Assembly (NCBI GenBank): GCA_030148725.1
Contig: JASBSU010000041.1
Location: forward strand, 84,928-148,927
Direction of reading: 5' to 3'
Length of the DNA: 64,000 nt
DNA from: Hyphomicrobium sp.
GTDB lineage: Bacteria; Pseudomonadota; Alphaproteobacteria; Rhizobiales; Hyphomicrobiaceae
Each line of letters begins with the position of its first letter. Position 1 is the stretch's first letter. The translations under genes and the position numbers were made by a program. Shown here piece by piece: positions 1 to 8,847 of this stretch. The notes beneath the pieces were generated by a model. The model was not told where the DNA came from. It saw only the letters and a list, made by a program, of their open reading frames with translations, and did no database searches.

Positions 1-2
1 TG

Positions 3-1592
3 CTCACCTTCTTCCTGCTCATCGGCCGCTACCTCGACGAAAAGGTACGCGTGAGGGCGCGCGGCGCGGCAGAGAACCTGCTCGGCCTCAAAGCCCTTTC
101 GGCGAATGTCATCGGCGAGGATGGCTCGGTTCGGCGCGTTTCCGCGCGGGCACTGGCACCCGGCATGTGCATTCAGGTCGCGGCTGGCGAGCGTATCCCG
201 GTCGATGGCCGCGTGGTTCGGGGCACCACCCATGTCGACACCAGCCTCATCACCGGCGAGACGGTTCCGCGCAAGGCGCAGCTCGGCGATCTCGTGCATG
301 CCGGCACCGTCAATATGGCCAACTCCGTGGTGGTCGAGGCGACGGCGACCGACGAGAATACGCTGCTCGCCGACATTGCGCGCCTCGTGCTGGCGGCCGA
401 GCAGGGGCGTGGGCATTACGTTCGCCTGGCGGATCGTGCGGCACGCAACTATGCGCCGGCCGTGCATATTCTCGGTGCCGCGACGCTGATCGGCTGGCTG
501 ATTGCCGGTGCAGGCTTCGAGCTGTCGCTGACCCATGCGATTGCCGTGCTCATCATTACGTGTCCGTGCGCCTTGGCGCTGGCGGTCCCGGCCGTGCAGG
601 TGGCCGCGGCGGGGCGGCTGTTCAGCAAGGGTATCATCGTGAAGGCTGCGGACGGGCTGGAGCGCCTTTCGGAAGTCGACACGATCGTCTTCGACAAGAC
701 TGGCACGCTGACGCGCGGTGAGCCTTCGCTCGCCAACGCCGACGACATCAGCGATGCGACGCTGGCTGCGGCGGCTTCGCTCGCAGTTGCCAGCCGGCAT
801 CCCTACTCGCGTGCGGTGGTTCGCATGGCGCGCGAGCGCGGGATCGTGTTTTCTGTTGCCGACGCCGTTGTCGAGCAGCCGGGAAGCGGGCTTTCCGCCG
901 GTTCGGGTGAGACTGAGCGCCGGCTCGGCTCGGCGAGCTGGGTAGGTCTCGATTTGAGGGACGAGCCTGACGTTGCAGCCTCCTCGCTGTGGTTCCGCGC
1001 CGGAAATACGGCGCCCATTGCGCTGCGTTTCGAGGATGCGTTGCGGTCGGATGCCGAGGCGGTCGTCGGCGAACTCAAGAGCCGCGGTTTTCACGTCAGT
1101 CTGTTGTCGGGCGATCGCGAGAGTGCGGTCCGCGCTGCGGCTCGCGGTGTAGGGATCGACGACTGGCGCGCGGATGTGCGTCCCGACGGCAAGATCAAGC
1201 ATCTGGAGGCGCTGACGGCTGAAGGGCGCCGCGTGCTGATGGTCGGCGACGGCCTCAACGACGCGCCTGCGCTGGCTGCCGCGCACGCCTCGCTGTCGCC
1301 ATCGACGGCGGCTGACGTCAGCCAGACGGCATCGGACGCGGTATTCCAGGGCGAGCCGCTGGCTCCGATCATCGAAATCCTCAAGGTGGCGCGCGCGTCG
1401 CAGGACATGGCGAAAGAGAATTTCGGCATCGCGCTGGCCTATAACGTCGTGTCGGTACCGCTGGCCATGGCCGGCTATGTGACGCCGCTGATCGCGGCGC
1501 TGGCGATGTCGCTGTCGTCGATTGCGGTGACGGCGAATGCCCTGCGCCTGCGGGGCCGTAGGCTGGCTCTCACTCGGGGCAAGTTCTCATGA
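3..1592 (+). CDS. fixI: Copper-type P-type ATPase FixI/CcoI (5' truncated by window edge)
   Basis: The reading frame is open from base 3, so the N-terminal metal-binding part and first membrane helices lie outside the window; 529 residues remain. The ion-binding CPC motif (ITCPCALAL), the phosphorylation motif DKTGTLT and the hinge motif VGDGLNDAPAL are visible in order, which is the P1B heavy-metal ATPase layout. The stop overlaps the start of a ccoS/fixS gene (ATGA), and that pairing is typical of FixI/CcoI, the inner-membrane copper transporter needed to assemble cbb3 cytochrome oxidase. The family is established; the choice of FixI over a general CopA rests on the neighbour. Confidence 0.9.
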   Translation, partial: LTFFLLIGRYLDEKVRVRARGAAENLLGLKALSANVIGEDGSVRRVSARALAPGMCIQVAAGERIPVDGRVVRGTTHVDTSLITGETVPRKAQLGDLVHAGTVNMANSVVVEATATDENTLLADIARLVLAAEQGRGHYVRLADRAARNYAPAVHILGAATLIGWLIAGAGFELSLTHAIAVLIITCPCALALAVPAVQVAAAGRLFSKGIIVKAADGLERLSEVDTIVFDKTGTLTRGEPSLANADDISDATLAAAASLAVASRHPYSRAVVRMARERGIVFSVADAVVEQPGSGLSAGSGETERRLGSASWVGLDLRDEPDVAASSLWFRAGNTAPIALRFEDALRSDAEAVVGELKSRGFHVSLLSGDRESAVRAAARGVGIDDWRADVRPDGKIKHLEALTAEGRRVLMVGDGLNDAPALAAAHASLSPSTAADVSQTASDAVFQGEPLAPIIEILKVARASQDMAKENFGIALAYNVVSVPLAMAGYVTPLIAALAMSLSSIAVTANALRLRGRRLALTRGKFS

Positions 1593-1789
1593 TTTCCCTA
1601 GCCTGGCTCATTCCATGTGCGCTGGCTCTCGGGCTGCTGGGGCTTCTTGCGTTCCTGTGGGCGCTGAGGTCCGGTCAGTTCGAGGATCTGGAAGGGGCCG
1701 GTTGGCGTGCGATCCAGGACGAAGAGCCGGGCGACGTCGATGACCGCTCAGCGTCGGGACCGACGCGAGGGCCGGGGCCGGTAAACTGA
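1589..1789 (+). CDS. fixS: cbb3-type cytochrome oxidase assembly protein CcoS/FixS
   Basis: This is a 66-residue protein with one N-terminal membrane helix (about residues 4-26) followed by the CcoS-like stretch WALRSGQFEDLEG and an acidic tail. Length and motif fit CcoS/FixS, which acts with the copper ATPase in cbb3 oxidase maturation. Its ATG overlaps the fixI stop codon, indicating translational coupling. The rest of the fix/cco cluster would be expected upstream, outside the window. Confidence 0.9.
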   Translation: MISLAWLIPCALALGLLGLLAFLWALRSGQFEDLEGAGWRAIQDEEPGDVDDRSASGPTRGPGPVN

Positions 1790-1823
1790 GCGCTGCCTAG
1801 CGCATCATTCCATGACTGAGTGA

Positions 1824-2228
1824 TCAGTGGTCGGCGTGATTATGCCGGCTTTCATCGTGCGTCAGCAGCAGATCACACTTCGATTCAAGCAGCGCGCGAG
1901 AGGCGCCGAGCTGCTGCTCCGGGCTCTGGGCGTCGACCACGACAATCGAGGCGCCCTGCTCCAGTTGAGCGGCGATCTGGCGGTACAGCCGACCGCAAGC
2001 GAGTAGTGCCAGCGCCGGCACGCCATCCAGGTCCTGCGACAGCAGCGGCATGCTGCTCGTCAAAACGTTAACGCTGGTGGTGTTGTTGCGCAGGCGCGCG
2101 GCCACCCCGTGGGCGTTCTCAATGTCGTTAAAGACACCGATAACGAGCCGCGGCCGCTGGCGATTGGCGCCATTCTGGCAAGTTCCGCAGCAGCCTTTCG
2201 GGCTGCTATCCCCATGATCTTCGCTCAC
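1824..2228 (-). CDS. Hypothetical protein, small alpha/beta domain
   Basis: An open frame on the minus strand runs further upstream to a GTG at 2345. The part that looks like real protein is the C-terminal 105 residues, which begin RLVIGVFNDIENAHGVAARL and alternate hydrophobic strands and helices. The GTG at 2228 is my tentative start. The gene is divergent from the OmpR-type regulator at 2358. I do not recognise the family, and no function can be assigned from sequence or context. Confidence 0.5.
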   Translation of the reverse strand: MSEDHGDSSPKGCCGTCQNGANRQRPRLVIGVFNDIENAHGVAARLRNNTTSVNVLTSSMPLLSQDLDGVPALALLACGRLYRQIAAQLEQGASIVVVDAQSPEQQLGASRALLESKCDLLLTHDESRHNHADH

Positions 2229-2357
2229 CGGGGTCCACCCATGCGCCGAGGTCAAATCTGGTATGAGCCTAGCGCCACGGCGTCGCTGGGGTTTGACCTC
2301 TTTGTGAGCTTGTGTGACAGCATGTAACAGAGATCCAGGACCCACCGGCCGCCTCCC

Positions 2358-3092
2358 ATGTCTTCTGCTGACAGACAGACCGTTCTCATCGTCGACGACG
2401 AGCCCGAGGTTCGCGCGCTTTTGCGATCGGGCCTCGAAGGCGAGGGGTATTCCATTCTGGAGGCCGCCGATGGCGCTCAGGCGCTGGCGCTCGTCGAGCG
2501 GGTGCCCATCAGCCTGGTGACGCTCGATCTGAAGCTCGGCGGCGAGGACGGGCTCAAGGTGGCACGGGAGCTGCGCGCGGCCAAGAACGTGCCAATCATC
2601 ATGATCACCGGCAAGGGAGATGCCATCGACCGGATCGTGGGGCTGGAGCTCGGGGCCGACGATTACATCCCCAAGCCGTTCCTGATGCGGGAGGTGACGG
2701 CGCGTGTCCGGGCCGTGCTGCGGCGCTACATGGGCGCGACCGGTCCCGCCAACGCCGCAACGGAGCCCGACGGAGAGCGCTACAGTTTCGATGGCTGGGT
2801 GGTGGACGTTCCGCGGCGCGAAGTTCGCGATCCCGCGGGCGAGATACGCGATCTGACAACGGCAGAGTTCAATCTGCTGGCGCTGTTTCTGCAGAAGCCT
2901 GGGCGCGTGCTTTCACGTGATGAGATCATGGATCTGCTCAAGGGGCACGACTGGACGCCGATGGACCGTTCGATCGACGCGCTGGTTGCTCGCTTGCGCA
3001 AGAAGCTCGAGCCGGACAGCGAGCGTCCCGCGCTGGTGAAGACCGTGCGCGGTGTCGGTTACGTGTTCGCGGGGGCGGTGAAGCGGGGGTGA
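2358..3092 (+). CDS. OmpR/PhoB-family response regulator
   Basis: The 244 residues are an N-terminal receiver domain (about 7-120) and a C-terminal winged-helix DNA-binding domain (about 140-240). The receiver has the acidic pocket D13-D14, phospho-acceptor D57 (TLDLKL), T84 and K106 (PKPF), so it should be phosphorylatable. The output domain ends in VKTVRGVGYVF, the typical OmpR C-terminus. No orthodox kinase is co-transcribed: the downstream hybrid kinase lies convergent on the other strand, so the partner is unknown. Confidence 0.93.
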   Translation: MSSADRQTVLIVDDEPEVRALLRSGLEGEGYSILEAADGAQALALVERVPISLVTLDLKLGGEDGLKVARELRAAKNVPIIMITGKGDAIDRIVGLELGADDYIPKPFLMREVTARVRAVLRRYMGATGPANAATEPDGERYSFDGWVVDVPRREVRDPAGEIRDLTTAEFNLLALFLQKPGRVLSRDEIMDLLKGHDWTPMDRSIDALVARLRKKLEPDSERPALVKTVRGVGYVFAGAVKRG

Positions 3093-3131
3093 GTGCAGCG
3101 CTGGCAATCCGGCGCAGTTCGCGCGGCCCGA

Positions 3132-4805
3132 TCAGCCTTCGTCGGGGTGCAGGGCGTCGTGCAGGGCAACCGCCAGTTCAGCGCGCTTATAGGGCTTACG
3201 CAGGATGGGGTTGCCGCCGTAAGTGGCCGGGTCGTGCTGCGCCTCCTCGGCGGCATAGCCCGTGGTCAGCACCACTTTCACCTGCGATGCGTGTGAGCCG
3301 ATCCAGCGCGCCAGATCGTAGCCTGAGACGCCACCTGCCATGACGATGTCGCTCAGGACGACGTCGACATGCTCGCCGCTTTCTAGAATCTTGATCGCAG
3401 CGGCGCCGCTTTCGGCTTCGAGGGCAACATAGCCAAGGCCTTCGACGCGCTGCAGTGTCAGCTCGCGGACATCGGCGTTGTCTTCGACGACCAGCACGAC
3501 CTCGTTCTCCTCTGACATGAGGATCGTCTCGGGATTCTGGCTCGGATTGACGAGCGCGTCGTCTTCGGCACGCGGCAAGTATAATGAGACGGTCGTGCCG
3601 CCGCCGACAGCGCTCTTGATCGTGGCGTGTCCGCCTGATTGCTCGGCAAACCCGTAGACGGTGCTGAGGCCGAGCCCGGTGCCGCGACCTGTGTCCTTGG
3701 TCGTGAAGAAAGGTTCGAAGGCACGCTCCAGGACTTCCGGCGTCATGCCGTGCCCCGTATCGGAGACTGACAGCAGCACGAATTCACGTCCACCGCCGTC
3801 GAACGGCAGCATCTCGCCCGATACGTTGCGTGTCTCGACGAGCAGCGCACCGCCGTGGGGCATTGCATCGCGGGCGTTGATCGCGAGGTTGAGAATGGCG
3901 TTCTCGACCTCACTGGCGTCGACTTTGGTCTTCCAGAGTTTGCCGGCGAGCATGGCCGTCAGTGTGATCGGTTCGCCGATGGAGCGCTTCAGGATTTCCA
4001 TGAGGCTGAGGATCAGCTCATTGAGATCCAGCACCTGCGGCGTAAGGCGGCGCCGGCGTGCGAACGTCAGGAGGCGTTTGGTCAGGGCGGCTCCCATATC
4101 GGCGGCGTTGGACGCGCGCTTCAGGAGCGTCTGCGACAGCTGCTCGTCCTTTGCGTCGCTGAGCAGTTCGAGGTTTCCGGTGATGATGGTGAGCAGGTTG
4201 TTGAAGTCGTGCGCCACACCGCCCGTCAGCTGGCCGAATGCTTCCATGCGCTGGGCCTGGATCAATGCGGCCTGCGCCTCCTCGCGGCGCCCGATTTCGG
4301 CCTGCAGCTCGCGAGTTCGCTCGGCGACGCGCGCTTCCAGATCGGAATTCGCCTTCGCGAGCTCTGCCTGGGCGCGCTTTCGCTCCGTCACGTCGCGTAC
4401 GACGACCATGAAGACGGGGCGGCCGTTGATGTATTGCTTGGCTATGGATGCTTCGGCGGGAAATTCGCTGCCGTCCTTGCGCCGCGCGAAAATCTCCTGG
4501 CGCTCGCCCATTCGGCGGGCCGCAATGGGCGATCGGGCGAAGTCCGCGACATGCCCGTGATGCGCGCCACGGAAGCGTTCGGGGATCAAGATGTCCATCG
4601 GTTGCCCGATGATCTCGTCCTTGGTGTAGCCGAACATCGCCGCTGCGCCATCGTTGAACAGCATGACCCGCATCTCATCATTGAGAGAAATGATGGCGTC
4701 GGCGGCGATGGCGAGGATGGTCGAGATCTGCGATTCGGCGAGCTTCAGCTCGGCCTCGGCGTCACCGGCGGTTGGGGCTTTTTGGGGGGGCATGGGGCCA
4801 TGCAT
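3132..4805 (-). CDS. PAS-domain hybrid sensor histidine kinase with C-terminal receiver
   Basis: The order in 557 residues is a PAS domain (about 25-140), a coiled-coil linker (145-185), HisKA with H199 in VAHDFNNLL, HATPase_c with the N box near 306-310 and G boxes DTGHGM and GTGLGLS, then a receiver domain (435-555) with D486 (LSDIVM). No transmembrane helix is evident, so it is probably cytosolic. The HDFNNLL form is typical of complex hybrid kinases. The signal and phospho-relay partner are unknown. It converges on the OmpR-type regulator gene. Confidence 0.92.
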   Translation of the reverse strand: MHGPMPPQKAPTAGDAEAELKLAESQISTILAIAADAIISLNDEMRVMLFNDGAAAMFGYTKDEIIGQPMDILIPERFRGAHHGHVADFARSPIAARRMGERQEIFARRKDGSEFPAEASIAKQYINGRPVFMVVVRDVTERKRAQAELAKANSDLEARVAERTRELQAEIGRREEAQAALIQAQRMEAFGQLTGGVAHDFNNLLTIITGNLELLSDAKDEQLSQTLLKRASNAADMGAALTKRLLTFARRRRLTPQVLDLNELILSLMEILKRSIGEPITLTAMLAGKLWKTKVDASEVENAILNLAINARDAMPHGGALLVETRNVSGEMLPFDGGGREFVLLSVSDTGHGMTPEVLERAFEPFFTTKDTGRGTGLGLSTVYGFAEQSGGHATIKSAVGGGTTVSLYLPRAEDDALVNPSQNPETILMSEENEVVLVVEDNADVRELTLQRVEGLGYVALEAESGAAAIKILESGEHVDVVLSDIVMAGGVSGYDLARWIGSHASQVKVVLTTGYAAEEAQHDPATYGGNPILRKPYKRAELAVALHDALHPDEG

Positions 4806-4908
4806 CAGACTTCGGGAACAGTCTGATTGAATGCTATCAGGCCACTGGGATCAAGGGGCGGCCGGCCGTTGGGGGCGATCGGGCCCGGTATCGGCCAATC
4901 CCTATCGG

Positions 4909-5835
4909 TTAAGGGAGGGTTTGAAGCGATTTACGGACGACCGATTCCTTCAAGGCGGGCGAGCACAGCTCGATGAAGCGGTAGACGTAACCGCGGAGAT
5001 AGCGGCCGCGCCTGACGCCGAGGCTCGAGGTGCTGCTTTCGAACAGTCGGGCGCTGTTGAGCTTGCGCAGCTTCAGGTCCCGCTCGGGATCGAATGCGAT
5101 GGCAGCCATGATGCCGACCCCGAGGCCGAGCTCTACGTACGACTTGATGACGTCGGCATCCAACGCAGAGATCGCGATATCGGGAACGATGCCACGACGG
5201 GCAAACGCGTCGTCGATGCGCGTGCGTCCGGTCAGGCCCTCGTCATAGGTGATGATCGGAAACTCAGAGACGTCTTCCAGAGTCAGGTTCTTCTTCAGCT
5301 CCAGGGGGTGACCGGCGGGAACGATGATCGCGTGCTCCCAGGTGTAGTATGGAAACGTTGCAAGGCTGGTGGAATGCTCCATCGAGTCGGTCGCGATGCC
5401 GATGTCGGTGTCGCCTTCGAGCAGGATCGGTGCGATCTCGCGCGGGCTTGCCTGGTTGAGGGAAAGTCGCACGTTCGGGAACGCCTGCTTGAAGCTGGCG
5501 ATGATCGGCGGCAGCGTGTAGCGCGCCTGGGTGTGCGTCGTGACGATGCGCAGCGTTCCCTCGTTGCCGGCTGAAAGCCGCCCGCCGATCTCGGAGAGGT
5601 TCTGCGCATCGATGAGCATGCGCTCGACGATTTCGATGGCTTCCTTGCCGGCGTCCGTAAGGCCGAGCAGCCGCTTGCCGCGCCTCACGAACAGCTCGAC
5701 GCCAAGCTCGTCCTCGAAATCCTTGACGTGCTTGCTGACGCCGGATTGCGACGTCAGAAGCGCGTTTGCAACCTCGGTCAGATTGAAGTTGCAGCGCGCC
5801 GTCTCGCGAATAATCCGAAGCTGCTGGAAGTTCAT
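4909..5835 (-). CDS. cysB: LysR-family regulator, CysB/Cbl type
   Basis: The protein has 308 residues: an N-terminal winged helix (1-60, MNFQQLRIIRETA, SGVSKHVKDFEDELG) and a periplasmic-binding-protein-like effector domain (about 90-300). The N-terminus and the ITYDEGLTGRTRID segment match the CysB/Cbl branch, which controls sulfate assimilation in response to acetylserine-type inducers. No sulfur gene is adjacent; the nearest is the CysN/CysC-like fusion at 37-38.6 kb. The assignment to the CysB branch is inferred from motif resemblance. Confidence 0.85.
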   Translation of the reverse strand: MNFQQLRIIRETARCNFNLTEVANALLTSQSGVSKHVKDFEDELGVELFVRRGKRLLGLTDAGKEAIEIVERMLIDAQNLSEIGGRLSAGNEGTLRIVTTHTQARYTLPPIIASFKQAFPNVRLSLNQASPREIAPILLEGDTDIGIATDSMEHSTSLATFPYYTWEHAIIVPAGHPLELKKNLTLEDVSEFPIITYDEGLTGRTRIDDAFARRGIVPDIAISALDADVIKSYVELGLGVGIMAAIAFDPERDLKLRKLNSARLFESSTSSLGVRRGRYLRGYVYRFIELCSPALKESVVRKSLQTLP

Positions 5836-5991
5836 GCCTGCCCCGCAATGGCTGGCACCGGCGATGATCGCCGCGCATCCGTGGCCCCACTCATGCGCTG
5901 TGCCAGGGGACCGTAGAGCGTTGCTGCAGGCGTTTGAATAACGATATTCGTATTAGCTTATGCGTTTTTCTGATGATGCGTCGATCGTCGT

Positions 5992-7368
5992 TCACACGAC
6001 CTGTTCGCTCGCTTCGCTCATCGTCAGAGAGTGTCGCAGAATTTCCAGCGCCTTGATGAGGGTCTGCCGATTGGGTGCCGCTCCAAGTGCGATGCGAATG
6101 CTCTCGGGTGCGCGCTCGCCGGTGCTGAACGCATCGGCTGTCACGACACCGAGGCCGCGTTTTTGCAGATGCGCAGCGAATTCCACGCTGGACCATTGCT
6201 CCGGCAATTTCATCCAGATGTGATGTCCGTGCGGATGCGCTGCATACTCGGTTCCGGCCAGCTCCGTCGCAGCAATGCTCTGGCGCGCAGCGGCTTCGGC
6301 GGCGACAGCTTTGATGATCGTGTCGGCGGTGCCCTCACGCAGCCAGCGCGTTACGACTGCGAGCGACAACGGGACTGACATCTGCAGCGTCGCGCGCAGA
6401 GTCTTCGTCAGCTGACGCGCCGCGCTTTCCGTCGGCGTGACGACAAAAGAGATGCGCAAGCCGGGGGTGACGCTTTTGGAAAGGCTGGCGGCGAGGATGG
6501 AGCAAGTTGGTATCAACGTGGCGATCGGCGTGATCCCGGTCGTCAGCAAGGCATAGGGATCGTCCTCGATGAGCGTCAGGCCGTGCCGTTCGATGGTGCT
6601 CGCGAGTTCCTCCCGGCGGCGCTGCGGGATCGTTGCCGTGGTCGGATTGTGCATGGTGGGCATCAGGTAGATGAGGCGCACCTTCGGATGCTTGCGACAG
6701 GCGCGTTCGAGAGCGTCGGGCAGGATGCCTTCCGCATCCATCTCGATGCCGATTAGCTTCACGCCGATGGCGGCGGCTGCCGCCTTGAGACCGGGATAGG
6801 TCAAACTCTCGGTGAAGACCGTCGATCCCGGCGATGCGTGGATGAGCAGCAGTGCGAACAGGGCAGATTGCGTGCCGGGCGCTATCACGACGCGTTCGGG
6901 CGCGACGTCCGGAACGAGGCGACGGAGCCACTCGGCTGCCGCCGCGCGCTCGCTGCGTGTGCCGCCTGGCTGCTGGTAGTTCAAATAGGATTCGAGCCGT
7001 CCGTCGGTGCGCAGCTCGCCAAAAGCTTTGGCGAGGCGCGCAGAAAGATCGGCGTCTGCAGGCTGGGGCGGAATGTTCATCGACAGATCGATGCCGGGCG
7101 CCAGCGCGGCCCTACCACTTCCGGCGCTGCCGGCTTTCACGAACGTGCCACGGCCAACGCGGGCTTCGGTTAGCCCCTGCCGCTGTGCTTCGGAATAGGC
7201 GCGCGTAACGGTCGTCAGATCGATGCCGAGGGCGGCGGCGAGCGTGCGGTGGGTCGGCAGCGTCTGGCCACGGTGAAGCCGGCCGGCGGCGATATCGTCG
7301 GCCAGCGCGGCGACGATGCGCAGGTAAAGCGGACCGGTTCGGTCCGTTATTGTAGGCATCCAATCCAT
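5992..7368 (-). CDS. MocR-type regulator (GntR winged helix fused to PLP aminotransferase fold)
   Basis: From the ATG at 7368 the protein has 458 residues: a GntR helix-turn-helix (about 5-75, LPTHRTLAAALGIDLTTVTRAY) linked to a fold-type I aminotransferase domain (100-440). The PLP lysine lies in AASLSKSVTPGLRI. An upstream extension to 7563 is open, but the start at 7368 begins the conserved domain. MocR proteins usually control a divergent or nearby gene using PLP or an amino compound as effector. Here the divergent neighbours are a DUF983 gene and an EamA exporter, and a direct repeat lies in front of the gene. Confidence 0.9.
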   Translation of the reverse strand: MDWMPTITDRTGPLYLRIVAALADDIAAGRLHRGQTLPTHRTLAAALGIDLTTVTRAYSEAQRQGLTEARVGRGTFVKAGSAGSGRAALAPGIDLSMNIPPQPADADLSARLAKAFGELRTDGRLESYLNYQQPGGTRSERAAAAEWLRRLVPDVAPERVVIAPGTQSALFALLLIHASPGSTVFTESLTYPGLKAAAAAIGVKLIGIEMDAEGILPDALERACRKHPKVRLIYLMPTMHNPTTATIPQRRREELASTIERHGLTLIEDDPYALLTTGITPIATLIPTCSILAASLSKSVTPGLRISFVVTPTESAARQLTKTLRATLQMSVPLSLAVVTRWLREGTADTIIKAVAAEAAARQSIAATELAGTEYAAHPHGHHIWMKLPEQWSSVEFAAHLQKRGLGVVTADAFSTGERAPESIRIALGAAPNRQTLIKALEILRHSLTMSEASEQVV

Positions 7369-7406
7369 ACAAGCGTGGTCACATGGCGCGTTGTCGATCC
7401 ATACAA
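7363..7406. promoter_or_regulatory. Direct repeat ATCCATACAA x2, candidate MocR operator
   Basis: ATCCATACAA occurs exactly at 7363-7372 and again at 7397-7406, a centre-to-centre distance of 34 bp (about three helical turns). The proximal copy overlaps the ATG of the MocR-type gene. Direct repeats on one helix face in the promoter are typical operators for dimeric MocR regulators such as PdxR. Autorepression plus control of the divergent DUF983/EamA genes is an inference. Confidence 0.55.
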
Positions 7407-7453
7407 TGTACCCTAGCTTGATGGTCATGCCGGACCAACCAGAAAATGGGTGC

Positions 7454-7873
7454 ATGGGGATGAACGACGCTTTCGAGCCAACGCTGGCCACGGCCGCTCT
7501 GCGCGGCGCGGCTTGCCGCTGTCCGGCGTGCGGGGAAGGTCCGCTGTTTCGCAAGTTCCTCAAGGTGAAGGATCGTTGCGACGCGTGCGGCGAGGCGCTT
7601 CATCATCATCGTGCCGACGACATGCCGGCCTACATCGTGATGTCGATCGTCGGGCATATCGTGATCGGCTTGTTGCTTTGGGTTGAGACATCGTTCGCGC
7701 CATCGCTGTGGATTCACATCGCGATGTGGGTTCCCCTGACCATCGGTCTCAGTCTTGCGCTGCTGCCGCCTGTGAAGGGCAGCATCGTCGGCGTGCAATG
7801 GTCACTGCGTATGCATGGCTTCGGGGACCGTGCCGTGCGCGCGCCCGCGGAGAGGCTTCAGCGGGCGGCCTGA
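7454..7873 (+). CDS. DUF983 family membrane protein
   Basis: About 139 residues with an N-terminal zinc-ribbon-like segment (CRCPACGEGPLF and CDACGEAL) and two membrane helices (about 55-75 and 85-105). This arrangement is DUF983, a family of small inner-membrane proteins of unknown function common in alphaproteobacteria. In-frame ATGs at 7427, 7454 and 7460 are all possible starts. It is divergent from the MocR-type gene and 28 bp upstream of the EamA transporter, so the two + strand genes may share a transcript. Confidence 0.8.
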   Translation: MGMNDAFEPTLATAALRGAACRCPACGEGPLFRKFLKVKDRCDACGEALHHHRADDMPAYIVMSIVGHIVIGLLLWVETSFAPSLWIHIAMWVPLTIGLSLALLPPVKGSIVGVQWSLRMHGFGDRAVRAPAERLQRAA

Positions 7874-7901
7874 ACCGTCCTAGCCAGGTTTTGTTGCGAT
7901 C

Positions 7902-8819
7902 ATGGTGCCGCCCACGGCCAGCTTGAAGTTGCGGCATATCTTGCTGGCCGTCGCCGTCATGGCGGTGTGGGGATCGAACTTCGTCGTGATCCACGTCGGG
8001 CTCGAGAAGATTCCGCCGCTGACGTTTGCGGCGTTGAGATTTATTGCCGCGTTCTTTCCAGCAATGCTGCTGATCAAGCGTCCGTCTGTCCCGTGGCGCA
8101 ACCTTGCCGCTTATGGACTGCTGATCGGCGGAGGCCAGTTCGGCCTGCTGTTCATTGCGATGAACGGGAGCATTACGCCGGCGCTCGCCTCGCTCGTCGT
8201 GCAGATGCAGGTGTTCTTCACGATCGGTCTTGCATCTGTGCTCAGCGGTGAGCGCGTGCAGCCGTTTCAGTGGCTGGCGCTGGCGATTGCCGTCGCCGGA
8301 CTGGCGCTCGTGATTTTCCACACCGACATGACGACGACGCCGCTCGGCCTCGGGCTGGTGCTCGCTGCTGCGTTGTGCTGGGCCGGCGGCAACATGGTCA
8401 TTCGCGCGACGCCCAACGTCGACATGCTCGGCTATGTCGTCTGGGCGAGCCCGTTCTCCATCGCGCCTCTCGTCCTGGCGGCGCTTATGTTCGAGGGCGC
8501 GCCTGCAATGGTTGCCGGCGTTATGCATGCCGACGCGGTGACATGGGCGGCTGTCGTCTGGCAGGCGGTTGGCAACACGCTGTTTGGCTACGCCGTCTGG
8601 GGCTGGCTGCTCGGGCGATATCCGGTCGCGAGCATCGCGCCGATGTCGCTGCTCGTGCCGGTGTTCGGTATCGCCGCGTCGGCGCTCATGCTCGGTGAAC
8701 CGTTGCATGCATGGAAGATAGAGGCGATGGCGCTGGTGATGCTCGGGCTGGTCATCAACGTGATGTGGCCGCGGATCAGAACTGTCATCAAGATGCGGGC
8801 AGCGCAAAAGAGCGCTTAG
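7902..8819 (+). CDS. EamA/DMT-family transporter
   Basis: The protein has 305 residues with about ten hydrophobic helices arranged as two EamA repeats (roughly 10-140 and 150-290). The first repeat opens with the drug/metabolite motif AVWGSNFVVIHVGLEKIPP. EamA proteins export amino-acid-like metabolites across the inner membrane. Its position beside a MocR-type regulator suggests export of the effector or a related amine, which is an inference. A start at GTG 7902 or a nearby codon is likely; the C-terminus is complete. Confidence 0.88.
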   Translation: MVPPTASLKLRHILLAVAVMAVWGSNFVVIHVGLEKIPPLTFAALRFIAAFFPAMLLIKRPSVPWRNLAAYGLLIGGGQFGLLFIAMNGSITPALASLVVQMQVFFTIGLASVLSGERVQPFQWLALAIAVAGLALVIFHTDMTTTPLGLGLVLAAALCWAGGNMVIRATPNVDMLGYVVWASPFSIAPLVLAALMFEGAPAMVAGVMHADAVTWAAVVWQAVGNTLFGYAVWGWLLGRYPVASIAPMSLLVPVFGIAASALMLGEPLHAWKIEAMALVMLGLVINVMWPRIRTVIKMRAAQKSA

Positions 8820-8847
8820 CGCGACGGCAAGGCGCTGCGTGCTGCCG

